20,594 nt of DNA from G963677485 sp964519405 (GCA_964519405.1 CAZFLA010000054.1:1-20594); one strand, 5' to 3'. Shown: positions 1 to 7,481, numbered from the stretch's first letter. Numbers and translations are program-made. Notes: a model not told the origin generated them from the sequence alone.

Positions 1-298
1 CCCCTACCAGATATACTGGCACATCGTACTGCCGTTGATGAAGCCTTGCTTGGCGGTCATCGCGGCATTCACCTTCCTGGGCACATGGAACGACTTCATG
101 GGACCAATGATATACCTCACGACCCCGGATAAAATGACACTTGCGCTGGGACTGCAGTTTTTCCAAGGGCATTACGGTGTCACTACCCATCTGCTGATGG
201 CCGTATCGTTGATAGTCATGGCACCTTGTTTATTGCTGTTCTTCTTCGCACAAAAGTATTTCATCAGTGGAATCACTTTAGGTGGCGTCAAGGGATAG
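1..298 (+). CDS. Sugar ABC transporter permease, MalG/AraQ type (C-terminal fragment, 5' truncated)
   Basis: This is the last 98 codons or so of an inner-membrane permease of a binding-protein-dependent sugar importer; the gene starts left of the window, and reading frame 2 is open from the edge. The fragment opens with PYQIYWHIVLPLMKP, which matches the end of the cytoplasmic EAA loop (the I-LP signature) that docks on the ATPase subunit. Two hydrophobic membrane segments follow, and the protein ends ISGITLGGVKG, a tail typical of MalG/LacG/AraQ permeases. The GTWNDFMGPMIYL stretch between the segments is also usual for this family. The substrate cannot be read from the fragment. The binding protein and partner permease would be expected to the left. 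No terminator follows directly; the first strong dyad is at 513-549. Confidence 0.9.
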   Translation, partial: PYQIYWHIVLPLMKPCLAVIAAFTFLGTWNDFMGPMIYLTTPDKMTLALGLQFFQGHYGVTTHLLMAVSLIVMAPCLLLFFFAQKYFISGITLGGVKG

Positions 299-512
299 CG
301 ACATTGGTTACCCCAAGACACAAGTGCGTTGGCATCCATGCGCCGGCCGGAGTGAAGCGACGCCGGCCGCTATTAACAAGCTGCACGGTGCAGGAACCCG
401 CACAGCACGCAGTTCCCGGAGCACCAGCTCCCGGAGTGTAGTCGTGTGGGTGACTAAACCCGCGGCATCATAGCTATTTTGCAGTTGGCTCGGGTATAAA
501 TAAGCAGTAAGG
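299..512. other. Intergenic region with short GC-rich direct repeats
   Basis: No convincing gene lies between the permease stop and the dyad before the first synthetase. The stretch holds two copies of CGCCGGCCG (341-349 and 361-369, 20 bp apart) and two copies of TCCCGGAG (414-421 and 429-436, 15 bp apart). The CGCCGGCCG copies contain the palindrome GCCGGC. Short open frames cross the region but have no ribosome-binding site or recognisable protein pattern. The repeats could be the remains of a small dispersed repeat or a protein-binding region; the sequence does not decide. Confidence 0.4.
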
Positions 513-549
513 CGAGGCTAACGAATACCCCACGTTTTCGTTAGCCTCG
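513..549. repeat. 13-bp perfect inverted repeat, 11-nt loop, abutting the promoter of the first synthetase
   Basis: Arms at 513-525 and 537-549 are exact reverse complements (CGAGGCTAACGAA and TTCGTTAGCCTCG). No T-run follows; the bases directly after are TATAAT. It may be a terminator for leftward-entering transcripts, or an operator covering the -35 side of the promoter at 550-555. Confidence 0.7.
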
Positions 550-555
550 TATAAT
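550..555 (+). promoter_or_regulatory. Probable -10 box (TATAAT) for the first acyl-CoA synthetase
   Basis: A perfect TATAAT lies 38 bp upstream of the GTG start, giving a predicted leader of about 30 nt. No good -35 hexamer is found 16-18 bp upstream; that position is occupied by the inverted repeat 513-549. Such a promoter may depend on an activator or be controlled through the dyad. Confidence 0.5.
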
Positions 556-581
556 AGTGGTGACGCACCTTAAATAACCAC

Positions 582-587
582 AAGGAG
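582..587 (+). promoter_or_regulatory. Ribosome-binding site fixing the GTG start at 594
   Basis: AAGGAG lies 6 nt before GTG 594. The resulting N-terminus (MDNLFTML) matches that of the fourth paralogue, which starts at TTG (MDNLFSML). This supports both non-ATG starts. Confidence 0.75.
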
Positions 588-593
588 CTAGCT

Positions 594-2120
594 GTGGATA
601 ATCTATTTACCATGCTGCGCAACACCGCATTAGCACGCTCGGAGCATGCTGCTATATTCTTCAAAGACACTACCATCACGTACAAGAAGCTATACCAATA
701 CATGTGTGGTGCTGCACAAGCATTCAAACAATTCAACATCGGTATGGGTGACCGTGTATCACTGCTCATGGGCAACATACCGCAGTTTCCTATTGCCTAT
801 TATGGCCTTCAAGCCATCGCAGCCGTTGCTGTTCCCAGCAACCCCATGCTTAAGCCTGAAGAGCTGTCCTATATCTACAATGACGCACAAGTTAAAGCTG
901 TCGTCACCATCCCCCAACTGCTGCCAGTAGTACTAGAAACACAGGCAAGCGTACCATCGCTGAAGCACATCTTTGTCTGCCAAGGCGGAGCCGACGGCGC
1001 CATCGACTTCGATCAACTAACACTAGCAAGTGTGACCGAAGAGCCTGTATTACTGGAGTTCGATCCCAAAACGCATCCTGCCGTGTTTATGTATACCAGC
1101 GGAACGACTGGCCATCCCAAGGGATGTATGCTTTCCCATCATAACCTCATGGTGAACTCCAAGAGCATGGACATTGTGGGCCACTATACCCCTGACAGCG
1201 TGACGCTGGGAGTATTGCCGCTCTTTCATGCATTCGCAGCCACAGTGTGCATGCACACCGTGTTTGAATCTGGTTCCAGTGTTGTCATCATCGATAAATT
1301 CGCTCCTGATACTGTTCTTGATCAAATCGAAAAGCATAGGGTCACCTTTATGGTGATGGTTCCTACCATGTATGCCGCCATCACACAATTTGGCACAAAA
1401 AGCCCCGAAAGTTTGGCATCCTGTATCTACTGTGCCAGCGGTGGTGCCCCACTCGCTCCAACCATATACGATGGCTTTAAGGCTAAATATGGAAAAACCA
1501 TCATTGAAGGATACGGCCCAACAGAGTGTTCACCATGCACTGCAGTAAACCCATTTGAAGGTGTGCAGAAGCTTGGAAGTATCGGCTTGCCCTTACCGTT
1601 TGTTGAGTTGGGCATTGTTGATGACCACGACAACTTCCTGGATGATAACCAGATAGGCGAGATAGTCGTTAGGGGCGAAAACATCATGTTGGGATATTAC
1701 AACATGCCCGAGGAAACGGCTGCCGCCATGACGAGTGGATGGTATCATACCGGCGACATCGGCAAGCGCGACACCGATGGGTATTACTATATTCTTGATC
1801 GAAAAAAGGACATGCTTTTGGTTGGAGGCCTTAATGTTTACCCCCGCGAGGTAGAAGAGGTTATCCTGCACCATCCTGCAGTGCTCGAAGCCGCCGTTGT
1901 AGGTGAAGCCGATAAACTGCGCGGTGAAGCACCCGTAGCGTTCGTCGTGCTCAAACAAGACGAACAGGCGACCGACAAGGAGATCAGCAAGTGGTGCCGT
2001 CAGCGTATAGCAGCATATAAAGTGCCCAAGAAAGTCATCATCCGAGAACAACTGCCAAAGTCAGCCACAATGAAAATCCTCAAACGCGAACTACGAAATG
2101 AACTGAACAAGAGCTCTTAG
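594..2120 (+). CDS. AMP-forming long-chain acyl-CoA synthetase-like protein, paralogue 1 of 4
   Basis: ANL-superfamily adenylating enzyme, 508 aa, predicted to activate a carboxylic acid (probably fatty) to acyl-AMP and then acyl-CoA in the cytoplasm. All core motifs are visible: the A3 phosphate loop YTSGTTGHPKG (167-177), the A4-like PLFHAFAA (209-216), A5 EGYGPTE (305-311), A7 YHTGD (384-388) and the hinge/A8 region LDRKKDMLLVGGLNVYPREVEE (401-422, Asp402 as hinge). The A10 catalytic lysine is Lys494 in PKSATMKIL. The usual Gly before that lysine is Met here. There is no carrier-protein or condensation domain, so this is not an NRPS module. It starts with GTG behind AAGGAG. It is first in a tandem array with the genes at 2412, 3998 and 5708. 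Fatty acid is the likeliest substrate, but chain length cannot be read from sequence. Confidence 0.9.
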   Translation: MDNLFTMLRNTALARSEHAAIFFKDTTITYKKLYQYMCGAAQAFKQFNIGMGDRVSLLMGNIPQFPIAYYGLQAIAAVAVPSNPMLKPEELSYIYNDAQVKAVVTIPQLLPVVLETQASVPSLKHIFVCQGGADGAIDFDQLTLASVTEEPVLLEFDPKTHPAVFMYTSGTTGHPKGCMLSHHNLMVNSKSMDIVGHYTPDSVTLGVLPLFHAFAATVCMHTVFESGSSVVIIDKFAPDTVLDQIEKHRVTFMVMVPTMYAAITQFGTKSPESLASCIYCASGGAPLAPTIYDGFKAKYGKTIIEGYGPTECSPCTAVNPFEGVQKLGSIGLPLPFVELGIVDDHDNFLDDNQIGEIVVRGENIMLGYYNMPEETAAAMTSGWYHTGDIGKRDTDGYYYILDRKKDMLLVGGLNVYPREVEEVILHHPAVLEAAVVGEADKLRGEAPVAFVVLKQDEQATDKEISKWCRQRIAAYKVPKKVIIREQLPKSATMKILKRELRNELNKSS

Positions 2121-2159
2121 ATTTCGCGGAGCGCAAATCGCAGTTAATAGCATCAACAA

Positions 2160-2201
2160 CGTCGGCAATGGAGCGGCGAATAGTCACTGACATTGCCGAC
2201 G
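2160..2201. terminator. Hairpin after paralogue 1 (11-bp stem, 20-nt loop), possible terminator
   Basis: Arms CGTCGGCAATG (2160-2170) and CATTGCCGACG (2191-2201) are perfectly complementary and start 39 bp past the stop codon. No T-tract follows, so it is not a classical intrinsic terminator. It could protect the 3' end, act with Rho, or be a binding site. Confidence 0.45.
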
Positions 2202-2373
2202 GCTGCATCCATATCAGCCACCAAAATATAAGTATTTTCTAGTCTATTTAGGTTGAATACGATCGATCTCTTCTCTTATACACAACACGCATACAATATA
2301 GTTTATTAGCTATGTTTGCAATTTGATTTAAAAAAACGTGTGTCATATATACCAATCACATCATGAAGTCCCG

Positions 2374-2379
2374 TATAAT
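2374..2379 (+). promoter_or_regulatory. Probable -10 box (TATAAT) for paralogue 2
   Basis: A perfect TATAAT in the context CGTATAATGG resembles the box of paralogue 1 (CGTATAATAG). The predicted leader before the start at 2412 is about 25 nt. No consensus -35 is seen at the expected spacing (ACCAAT at 17 bp). Confidence 0.5.
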
Positions 2380-2393
2380 GGCTATAGTAGCCT

Positions 2394-2398
2394 GGAGG
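2394..2398 (+). promoter_or_regulatory. Ribosome-binding site with start ambiguity (ATG 2412 or CTG 2406)
   Basis: GGAGG is 13 nt from ATG 2412, which is longer than usual. An in-frame CTG at 2406 sits 7 nt away, the spacing used by the neighbouring genes. The ATG gives MTLFDLL, which aligns with the other paralogues (MDNLF and MNLF starts), so ATG is kept. Confidence 0.45.
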
Positions 2399-2411
2399 AA
2401 CATACCTGCAC

Positions 2412-3938
2412 ATGACTCTGTTTGACCTACTCATCAACTCAGCGCAACAACGGCCAGACAAAGTAGTTCTCGCATATCGTGATATCACATACACATATTC
2501 GGAACTATATAAAGCGTGTTGTGCAGCCGCAGCTTCTTTTACCAATGATGGAATACGCAAAGGTGACCGTGTATCAATTGTACTCGGCAACAACCCTGCG
2601 TTTGTCATAGCCTATTATGGACTGCAAGCAATTGGTGCCGTTCCGGTGCCCAGTAACCCAAAGCTAACACCCGAGGAACTTGCCTACATCTACAACGACG
2701 CGGCTTGTGTTGCAGCAGTTTGCTGTCCGCTTGTTGCTAAAGTGGTCAAGGCAGCCCAAAAGCTCTCACCCACCGTGAAGCGCATCTACTGCGCTAACGG
2801 CGTTGTTGAAGGGTGCCTCGACTTCGATGCCATCTGTGCTAACGAGAACGTCGGTCAGCTTACCCATGTCGATATCGATCCGGTAACGGATCCTTCAGTT
2901 TTTCTATACACATCGGGCACAACTGGGTTTCCAAAGGGATGCATGCTATCGCACCGAAACCAGATCGCCAATATGGAAATGGCACAGGCTGCGCTTAACC
3001 TAACAAGCGATGACAGCTACATGACGGTATTGCCCCTGTTCCACACATTTGCGAGTTCGTTGTGCATGAATCAAAGCATAAGGCTTGGCGGAAGCTTCGT
3101 GCTGCTTGATCACCCGGTGCCCAATGTGGTGCTGGATTGTCTGGAGCAGCATCGCAATACGATCTGCCCCATCGTGCCAACGATGTACGCCGCGATACTT
3201 CATTTCGGCGATAGAGAAGATAGAGATTTAAGCAGCGTTCGGCTCTTCGTGTCGGCTGGAGCGCCGATATCGGTGGCGACCCTTCAGGGGTTCAAACAGA
3301 AATACGATAAACACATCGTCGAAGGGTATGGCAGCACCGAACTGTCACCCTTCTGCACCTTCTGCCCCATCGACGCACCGGAAAGACCAGGTTCCGTTGG
3401 CGTGCCTATTCCCGGCGTTGAAATGGCCATTGTTGATGAGCAAGACAACCCGTTGGACGATGAGCAACGCGGTGAGATTGTGGTTCGGGGCGAGAACGTG
3501 ATGTTGGGTTACCATAACAAGCCGGAAGCCACTGCTGAGGCACTGAAAAACGGGTGGTATCACACTGGTGATATCGGCAGGCGCGATGCTGACGGGTATT
3601 ACTGGATTATGGATCGCAAGAAAGATATGCTTCTGGTCGGTGGACTAAACGTCTACCCGCGCGAGATTGAAGAAGTCGTCAATAAGCATCCCGATGTCGC
3701 CGAAGTGGCCGTTGTCGGAGATAATGATGAACTGCGCGGAGAAGTGCCTGTTGCGTTCGTAGTCAGTAAACCTGGTCACCAAGCCGACGTTCATGACATC
3801 CTGCGTTATTGTCGAACGCATCTTGCTAACTACAAGGTGCCCAGACGAATAATTGTTCGGGAATCTCTACCCAAAGGGCCATCGTTGAAGATACTCAAAC
3901 GAGTTCTGCGCGATGAACTGACATCTGAACACCAATAA
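2412..3938 (+). CDS. AMP-forming long-chain acyl-CoA synthetase-like protein, paralogue 2 of 4 (most divergent)
   Basis: A 508-aa ANL enzyme, complete across all motifs: A3 YTSGTTGFPKG (166-176), PLFHTFAS (208-215), A5 EGYGSTE (304-310), A7 YHTGD (383-387), hinge DRKKDMLLVGGLNVYPREIE (401-420) and catalytic Lys493 in PKGPSLKIL. It is the outlier of the four. It has VCCPLVAK where the others have VVTIP-LL, SAGAPIS where they have SGGAPL, and LSPFCTFCPIDAPERPGSVG downstream of A5 where they have a C-SP-T-VNP-like segment. This segment lines the acyl pocket and nucleotide site, so a different substrate is likely. The stop is 59 bp before paralogue 3, with no promoter-like TATAAT between them, so genes 2 and 3 are probably co-transcribed. 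Confidence 0.9.
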   Translation: MTLFDLLINSAQQRPDKVVLAYRDITYTYSELYKACCAAAASFTNDGIRKGDRVSIVLGNNPAFVIAYYGLQAIGAVPVPSNPKLTPEELAYIYNDAACVAAVCCPLVAKVVKAAQKLSPTVKRIYCANGVVEGCLDFDAICANENVGQLTHVDIDPVTDPSVFLYTSGTTGFPKGCMLSHRNQIANMEMAQAALNLTSDDSYMTVLPLFHTFASSLCMNQSIRLGGSFVLLDHPVPNVVLDCLEQHRNTICPIVPTMYAAILHFGDREDRDLSSVRLFVSAGAPISVATLQGFKQKYDKHIVEGYGSTELSPFCTFCPIDAPERPGSVGVPIPGVEMAIVDEQDNPLDDEQRGEIVVRGENVMLGYHNKPEATAEALKNGWYHTGDIGRRDADGYYWIMDRKKDMLLVGGLNVYPREIEEVVNKHPDVAEVAVVGDNDELRGEVPVAFVVSKPGHQADVHDILRYCRTHLANYKVPRRIIVRESLPKGPSLKILKRVLRDELTSEHQ

Positions 3939-3942
3939 GCGA

Positions 3943-3959
3943 CTGTGATTAGGGCACAG
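3943..3959. repeat. Small 5-bp-stem hairpin in the gap between paralogues 2 and 3
   Basis: CTGTG (3943-3947) and CACAG (3955-3959) can pair around a 7-nt loop just after the stop codon. It is much weaker than the other intergenic dyads and could arise by chance. Confidence 0.2.
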
Positions 3960-3997
3960 CGGCCGACATCTTTACCTTTTGAGAGGAGCGAATAGTA

Positions 3998-5527
3998 ATG
4001 AATCTTTTTAACATACTGCAAAACACGTCACAAACATATCCAGATCATCCGGCGATATACTACCGAGATGAGATCATTACTTACCGCCAACTCTATAATG
4101 AAGTGTGCAGTGCGTCTCAGGCGTTCTCTCAACACGGTATCGGCTTTGGTGACCGCGTCTCCATTCTTATGGGCAATGCCCCCCAATTTTTAATAGCCTA
4201 CTACGGCCTTCAAGCACTTGGTGCCGTCGCAGTGCCCAGCAACCCGATGCTGAAAGCCGATGAACTTTCCTACATCTACAACAACGCCAATGTTAAAGCT
4301 GTAGTCACCATCCCGCAGCTTCTATCCACGGTTAAATCCGCACAGGAGACTGTGCCTGGGCTAAAACATGTCTTCACTTGCCATGGATCGGCTGAAGGTG
4401 CTATAGACTTTGATGCTCTGCTGGCAATTCCTTGTGAAGATGCTATAGAAACACCACAATTTGATCCTGCTGTTCATCCAGCAGTGTTCATGTATACCAG
4501 CGGCACCACAGGATATCCCAAAGGCTGCATGCTGTCTCACAGCAACCTCATCGCTAATGCCAATGGCTGTCAAGCTGTATTACAGCTCTCAACCAAAGAC
4601 ACTGTGCTGGGTGTTCTGCCGATGTTCCACGCATTTGCTGCCATGGTCTCCATGCACCTTAGCTTCCTAACTGCGGCCAGCATCGCAATCATCGATAAGT
4701 TCGCGCCAGATACTGTGCTTGATGTCATCGAAAAGCGTAAAGTCACCTTAGTCACCATGGTGCCTACAATGTTCGGAGCCATCGCACAGTTTGGCAGCAA
4801 AAGCCCTGAGAAACTCGCATCTGTTCGATATTGCATCTCTGGCGGCGCCCCTCTGCCCGAAGCGGTCTTGAATGCTTTCGAAGGTAAGTTCGGCATCAGC
4901 ATCATTGAGGGCGATGGCCCGACGGAATGCTCACCGGTCACCTCGGTTAACCCCGTGAATGGCACGCACAAGGTCGGCAGTATTGGCCTTCCTTTACCTA
5001 ATGTGGAGATGAAAATATTCGACGAACACGACAACGAAGTGCCAACTAACGAGACAGGCGAAATCGTAGTTCGCGGTGCCAATGTAATGCTTGGATACCA
5101 CAATATGCCCGAGGAAACCGCCGAAGCCATGCGATCTGGATGGTATCATACTGGCGACCTAGGTAAAGTCGATGAGGATGGTTACTTCTTCATACTCGAC
5201 CGAAAGAAAGACATGCTGCTTGTTGGCGGCATGAATGTGTATCCTAGGGAAGTAGAAGAGGTTATTGCACACCATCCCGCCGTGATGGAGACAGCAGTGG
5301 TGGGTGAGTATGATAAACTCCGCGGGGAACTTCCTGTCGCGTATGTTGTGCTGAAACCCGGTCAGAACGCCACAGATCGTGAAATCATCAAGTGGTGCCG
5401 ACAGAAACTTGCTACTTACAAAGTGCCAAGACGGGTGATTTTCAGGGAGAGCCTGCCTAAATCGGCATCATTAAAAATCCTCAAAAGGCTTCTGCGTAAA
5501 GANNNNNNNNNNGAAGTGTCGATGTAG
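3998..5527 (+). CDS. AMP-forming long-chain acyl-CoA synthetase-like protein, paralogue 3 of 4 (10-N gap near C-terminus)
   Basis: ANL acyl-CoA synthetase of about 509 aa. ATG 3998 is preceded by AGGAG at 3984-3988. Motifs: A3 YTSGTTGYPKG (166-176), PMFHAFAA (208-215), A7 YHTGD (383-387), hinge DRKKDMLLVGGMNVYPREVEE (401-421) and catalytic Lys493 in PKSASLKIL. The A5 motif reads EGDGPTE (304-310), with Asp in place of the aromatic residue that normally packs on the adenine; paralogue 4 shares this. Ten N at 5503-5512 fall after the last motif. The frame stays open to TAG at 5525-5527, and paralogue 4 has exactly ten bases (encoding ELEQ with flanks) at the same place, so the gap size looks right. 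The last ~120 residues differ from paralogue 4 at about 13 positions by eye, making 3 and 4 the youngest pair. Confidence 0.88.
   Translation: MNLFNILQNTSQTYPDHPAIYYRDEIITYRQLYNEVCSASQAFSQHGIGFGDRVSILMGNAPQFLIAYYGLQALGAVAVPSNPMLKADELSYIYNNANVKAVVTIPQLLSTVKSAQETVPGLKHVFTCHGSAEGAIDFDALLAIPCEDAIETPQFDPAVHPAVFMYTSGTTGYPKGCMLSHSNLIANANGCQAVLQLSTKDTVLGVLPMFHAFAAMVSMHLSFLTAASIAIIDKFAPDTVLDVIEKRKVTLVTMVPTMFGAIAQFGSKSPEKLASVRYCISGGAPLPEAVLNAFEGKFGISIIEGDGPTECSPVTSVNPVNGTHKVGSIGLPLPNVEMKIFDEHDNEVPTNETGEIVVRGANVMLGYHNMPEETAEAMRSGWYHTGDLGKVDEDGYFFILDRKKDMLLVGGMNVYPREVEEVIAHHPAVMETAVVGEYDKLRGELPVAYVVLKPGQNATDREIIKWCRQKLATYKVPRRVIFRESLPKSASLKILKRLLRKXXXXEVSM
5503..5512. other. Assembly gap or masked bases (10 N)
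   Basis: Ten unknown bases lie inside the 3' end of paralogue 3. Alignment with paralogue 4 (AAAGAG then CTCGAACAAGAG) predicts ten missing bases and an unbroken frame. Confidence 0.95.
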
Positions 5528-5583
5528 CCCATCCGACGGCGTGTATAGATAATTTACCTGCTATAAATCGATAATCGACAAAC

Positions 5584-5618
5584 TCGGTAGTGTCTGCCCC
5601 ATATATAGGCACTACCGA
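5584..5618. terminator. Hairpin after paralogue 3 (9-bp stem), possible terminator
   Basis: Arms TCGGTAGTG (5584-5592) and CACTACCGA (5610-5618) pair perfectly around a 17-nt loop, 56 bp past the stop codon. The following bases are CAACAAATAA rather than a T-run. Confidence 0.45.
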
Positions 5619-5655
5619 CAACAAATAACACGCGCAATAATGTATTCTAATGTAC

Positions 5656-5675
5656 TAGGTATGGAAATTTACCTA
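5656..5675. promoter_or_regulatory. Dyad TAGGTA-N8-TACCTA upstream of paralogue 4, possible operator
   Basis: TAGGTA (5656-5661) and TACCTA (5670-5675) form a symmetric site 33 bp before the TTG start. GTAC flanks it on both sides (5652-5655 and 5678-5681), extending the symmetry with a 2-bp offset. No convincing -10/-35 pair is seen here, so the promoter of paralogue 4 is unclear. Confidence 0.3.
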
Positions 5676-5693
5676 ACGTACACTGCAAAATCC

Positions 5694-5698
5694 AGGAG
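5694..5698 (+). promoter_or_regulatory. Ribosome-binding site fixing the TTG start at 5708
   Basis: AGGAG lies 9 nt before TTG 5708. The encoded MDNLFSML aligns with the MDNLFTML of paralogue 1. Confidence 0.7.
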
Positions 5699-5707
5699 TG
5701 ATTTATA

Positions 5708-7258
5708 TTGGACAACCTCTTTAGCATGCTGCAGAGAGCGGTTGAGGATGCACCTCAGCAACCCGCCATCTATTTCAACGACGATGTAACCACCTACGAA
5801 CAGTTATATGGTTATGTATGTGGTGCAGCTCAGGCATTTACGCAGCATGACATAGGGTTGGGAGATCGTGTATCCATATTGATGGGTAACCTCCCCCAGT
5901 TCGTCATCTCATATTATGGTCTTCAGGCAATCGGCGCCATAGCTGTTCCTAGTAATCCGGTGTGTAAAGCTGATGAACTATCCTACATTTACAACAATGC
6001 ACAAGTTAAGGCTGTTGTTACCATCCCCAAATTACTGCCGACAGTATTAGAAACGCTGCCCAACGTACCCAGCATCAAGCACATATTTGTGTGCACAGGC
6101 GATGCTGACGGTGCTATTAGCTTTGACCCATTATGGAAAACATCCACTGCACCCGTTCCGCAAACGCCGCAGTTTGATGCGGCCAAACATCCCGCCGTGT
6201 TTATGTATACTAGCGGCACAACAGGATTTCCTAAGGGATGTATGTTGTCGCATCGCAACCTGATGGCTAACTGTGCGGCCGCACGTGTGAGTTTCGAATC
6301 TGAAAAAGGTTCGGTGATTTTGGCGGTTTTACCGCTGTTCCACGCTTTCGCAGCCACTGTTTGTATGCATCTGTGCTTTGAATCATCTTCTAGTTTGGTC
6401 ATTGTAGAAAAGTTCACTCCGGAACCCATACTTAACACCATACAACGCCACAAAGTGACCCTATTGCCTATGGTACCCACGATGTTTGCGGCTATTACCC
6501 AATTTGGCAGTAGAAGCCCGGAAAAACTGTCTTCGGTGAAGCAGTGTATTTCTGGCGGGGCTCCTCTGCCCGAAGCCGTTCTCAATGCCTTCAAGGCGAA
6601 GTTCAAGATAGATATCATCGAGGGTGACGGGCCTACCGAGTGTTCACCGGTTACGTCAGTGAATCCCTATTCCGGCGTTCATAAGGTGAACTCTATTGGG
6701 TTACCGCTGCGCAACGTTGAAATGAAGATATTCGACGATACCGACCATGAAGTGCCTACTGGTGAAACGGGTGAAATTGTTGTCCGCGGCGAAAGCGTGA
6801 TGCTTGGCTACCATAATATGCCCGAAGCCACCGCCGAGGCCATGGCCAACGGCTGGTATCACACGGGCGACATCGGCAAGGTTGATGAGGATGGTTACTT
6901 CTATATTCTAGACCGCAAGAAGGATATGCTGCTGGTGGGTGGATTGAACGTATACCCACGTGAGGTTGAAGAAGTCATCGCCCACCATCCCGCAGTGATG
7001 GAAACCGCTGTAGTCGGTGAATATGACAAGCTGCGCGGCGAGTTGCCCGTGGCCTATGTTGTGTTAAAACCCGATATGCAGGCGACTGACAAAGAGATAC
7101 TGAAATGGTGCCGGCAGAAACTATCGACTTATAAGGTGCCGAAACGAGTGATCTTCAGGGACAGCTTACCCAAATCGGCAACCATGAAGATTCTGAAACG
7201 GCTGCTGCGTAAAGAGCTCGAACAAGAGTGCGGCATCGGTAATAAAAAGTCCAGCTAA
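5708..7258 (+). CDS. AMP-forming long-chain acyl-CoA synthetase-like protein, paralogue 4 of 4
   Basis: A 516-aa ANL acyl-CoA synthetase starting at TTG. Motifs: A3 YTSGTTGFPKG (167-177), PLFHAFAA (209-216), A5 EGDGPTE (305-311), A7 YHTGD (384-388), hinge DRKKDMLLVGGLNVYPREVEE (402-422) and catalytic Lys494 in PKSATMKIL. As in paralogue 3, the A5 aromatic residue is Asp. The N-terminal third (MDNLF, CGAAQAF, VCMH) is closer to paralogue 1, while the A5-to-C-terminus part is closer to paralogue 3. That mosaic look is compatible with gene conversion within the array. The C-terminus carries about ten extra residues ending GNKKSS. It is preceded by its own 180-bp gap with a hairpin and a dyad, so it may be transcribed separately. 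Confidence 0.9.
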   Translation: MDNLFSMLQRAVEDAPQQPAIYFNDDVTTYEQLYGYVCGAAQAFTQHDIGLGDRVSILMGNLPQFVISYYGLQAIGAIAVPSNPVCKADELSYIYNNAQVKAVVTIPKLLPTVLETLPNVPSIKHIFVCTGDADGAISFDPLWKTSTAPVPQTPQFDAAKHPAVFMYTSGTTGFPKGCMLSHRNLMANCAAARVSFESEKGSVILAVLPLFHAFAATVCMHLCFESSSSLVIVEKFTPEPILNTIQRHKVTLLPMVPTMFAAITQFGSRSPEKLSSVKQCISGGAPLPEAVLNAFKAKFKIDIIEGDGPTECSPVTSVNPYSGVHKVNSIGLPLRNVEMKIFDDTDHEVPTGETGEIVVRGESVMLGYHNMPEATAEAMANGWYHTGDIGKVDEDGYFYILDRKKDMLLVGGLNVYPREVEEVIAHHPAVMETAVVGEYDKLRGELPVAYVVLKPDMQATDKEILKWCRQKLSTYKVPKRVIFRDSLPKSATMKILKRLLRKELEQECGIGNKKSS

Positions 7259-7271
7259 ATATCCCCTCAGA

Positions 7272-7311
7272 CACTAGGTTCCGAGTTTCGAAAAACTACT
7301 GGAATCTAGTG
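7272..7311. terminator. Hairpin after paralogue 4 (11-bp stem with one G-T pair), possible terminator
   Basis: CACTAGGTTCC (7272-7282) pairs with GGAATCTAGTG (7301-7311) around an 18-nt loop, beginning 14 bp after the stop. The following GCCTTTGCCC has only a short T-run. It probably marks the end of the synthetase array. Confidence 0.5.
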
Positions 7312-7336
7312 CCTTTGCCCCTCTTAATCCTACATA

Positions 7337-7440
7337 AACGGGTTACACTATACTTGATTATGAAGTCGTTTGTGGCAATCGTCTTTCCGTCATGCGGTAG
7401 ATATACAAACAGAAGTGTAAGTTTATCAACGCAACCCGTT
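7337..7440. other. Leader region upstream of the TIG-repeat gene
   Basis: AACGGGTT (7337-7344) and AACCCGTT (7433-7440) are exact reverse complements 88 bp apart and could close a long stem-loop or be two copies of one binding site. TATACT at 7349-7354 is a weak -10 candidate without a matching -35. The stretch between holds no supportable gene. Confidence 0.25.
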
Positions 7441-7481
7441 AAATTGATGTTAATGCAGATCATCGGATTAAGGAGCCCATC

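Noticed and set aside
282..473. Small plus-strand open frames after the permease gene
   Set aside because: No ribosome-binding site and no protein-like pattern; composition is driven by GC-rich repeats.
1050..2051. Long open frames on the minus strand inside the synthetase genes (also at 4570-5130 and 5989-6618)
   Set aside because: They mirror strongly conserved plus-strand coding sequence, have no ribosome-binding sites and show no recognisable protein motifs.
594..7258. The four adenylating enzymes as parts of an NRPS or polyketide cluster
   Set aside because: No carrier-protein, condensation, ketosynthase or thioesterase domain lies in or between them; each is a stand-alone acyl-CoA synthetase-sized protein.
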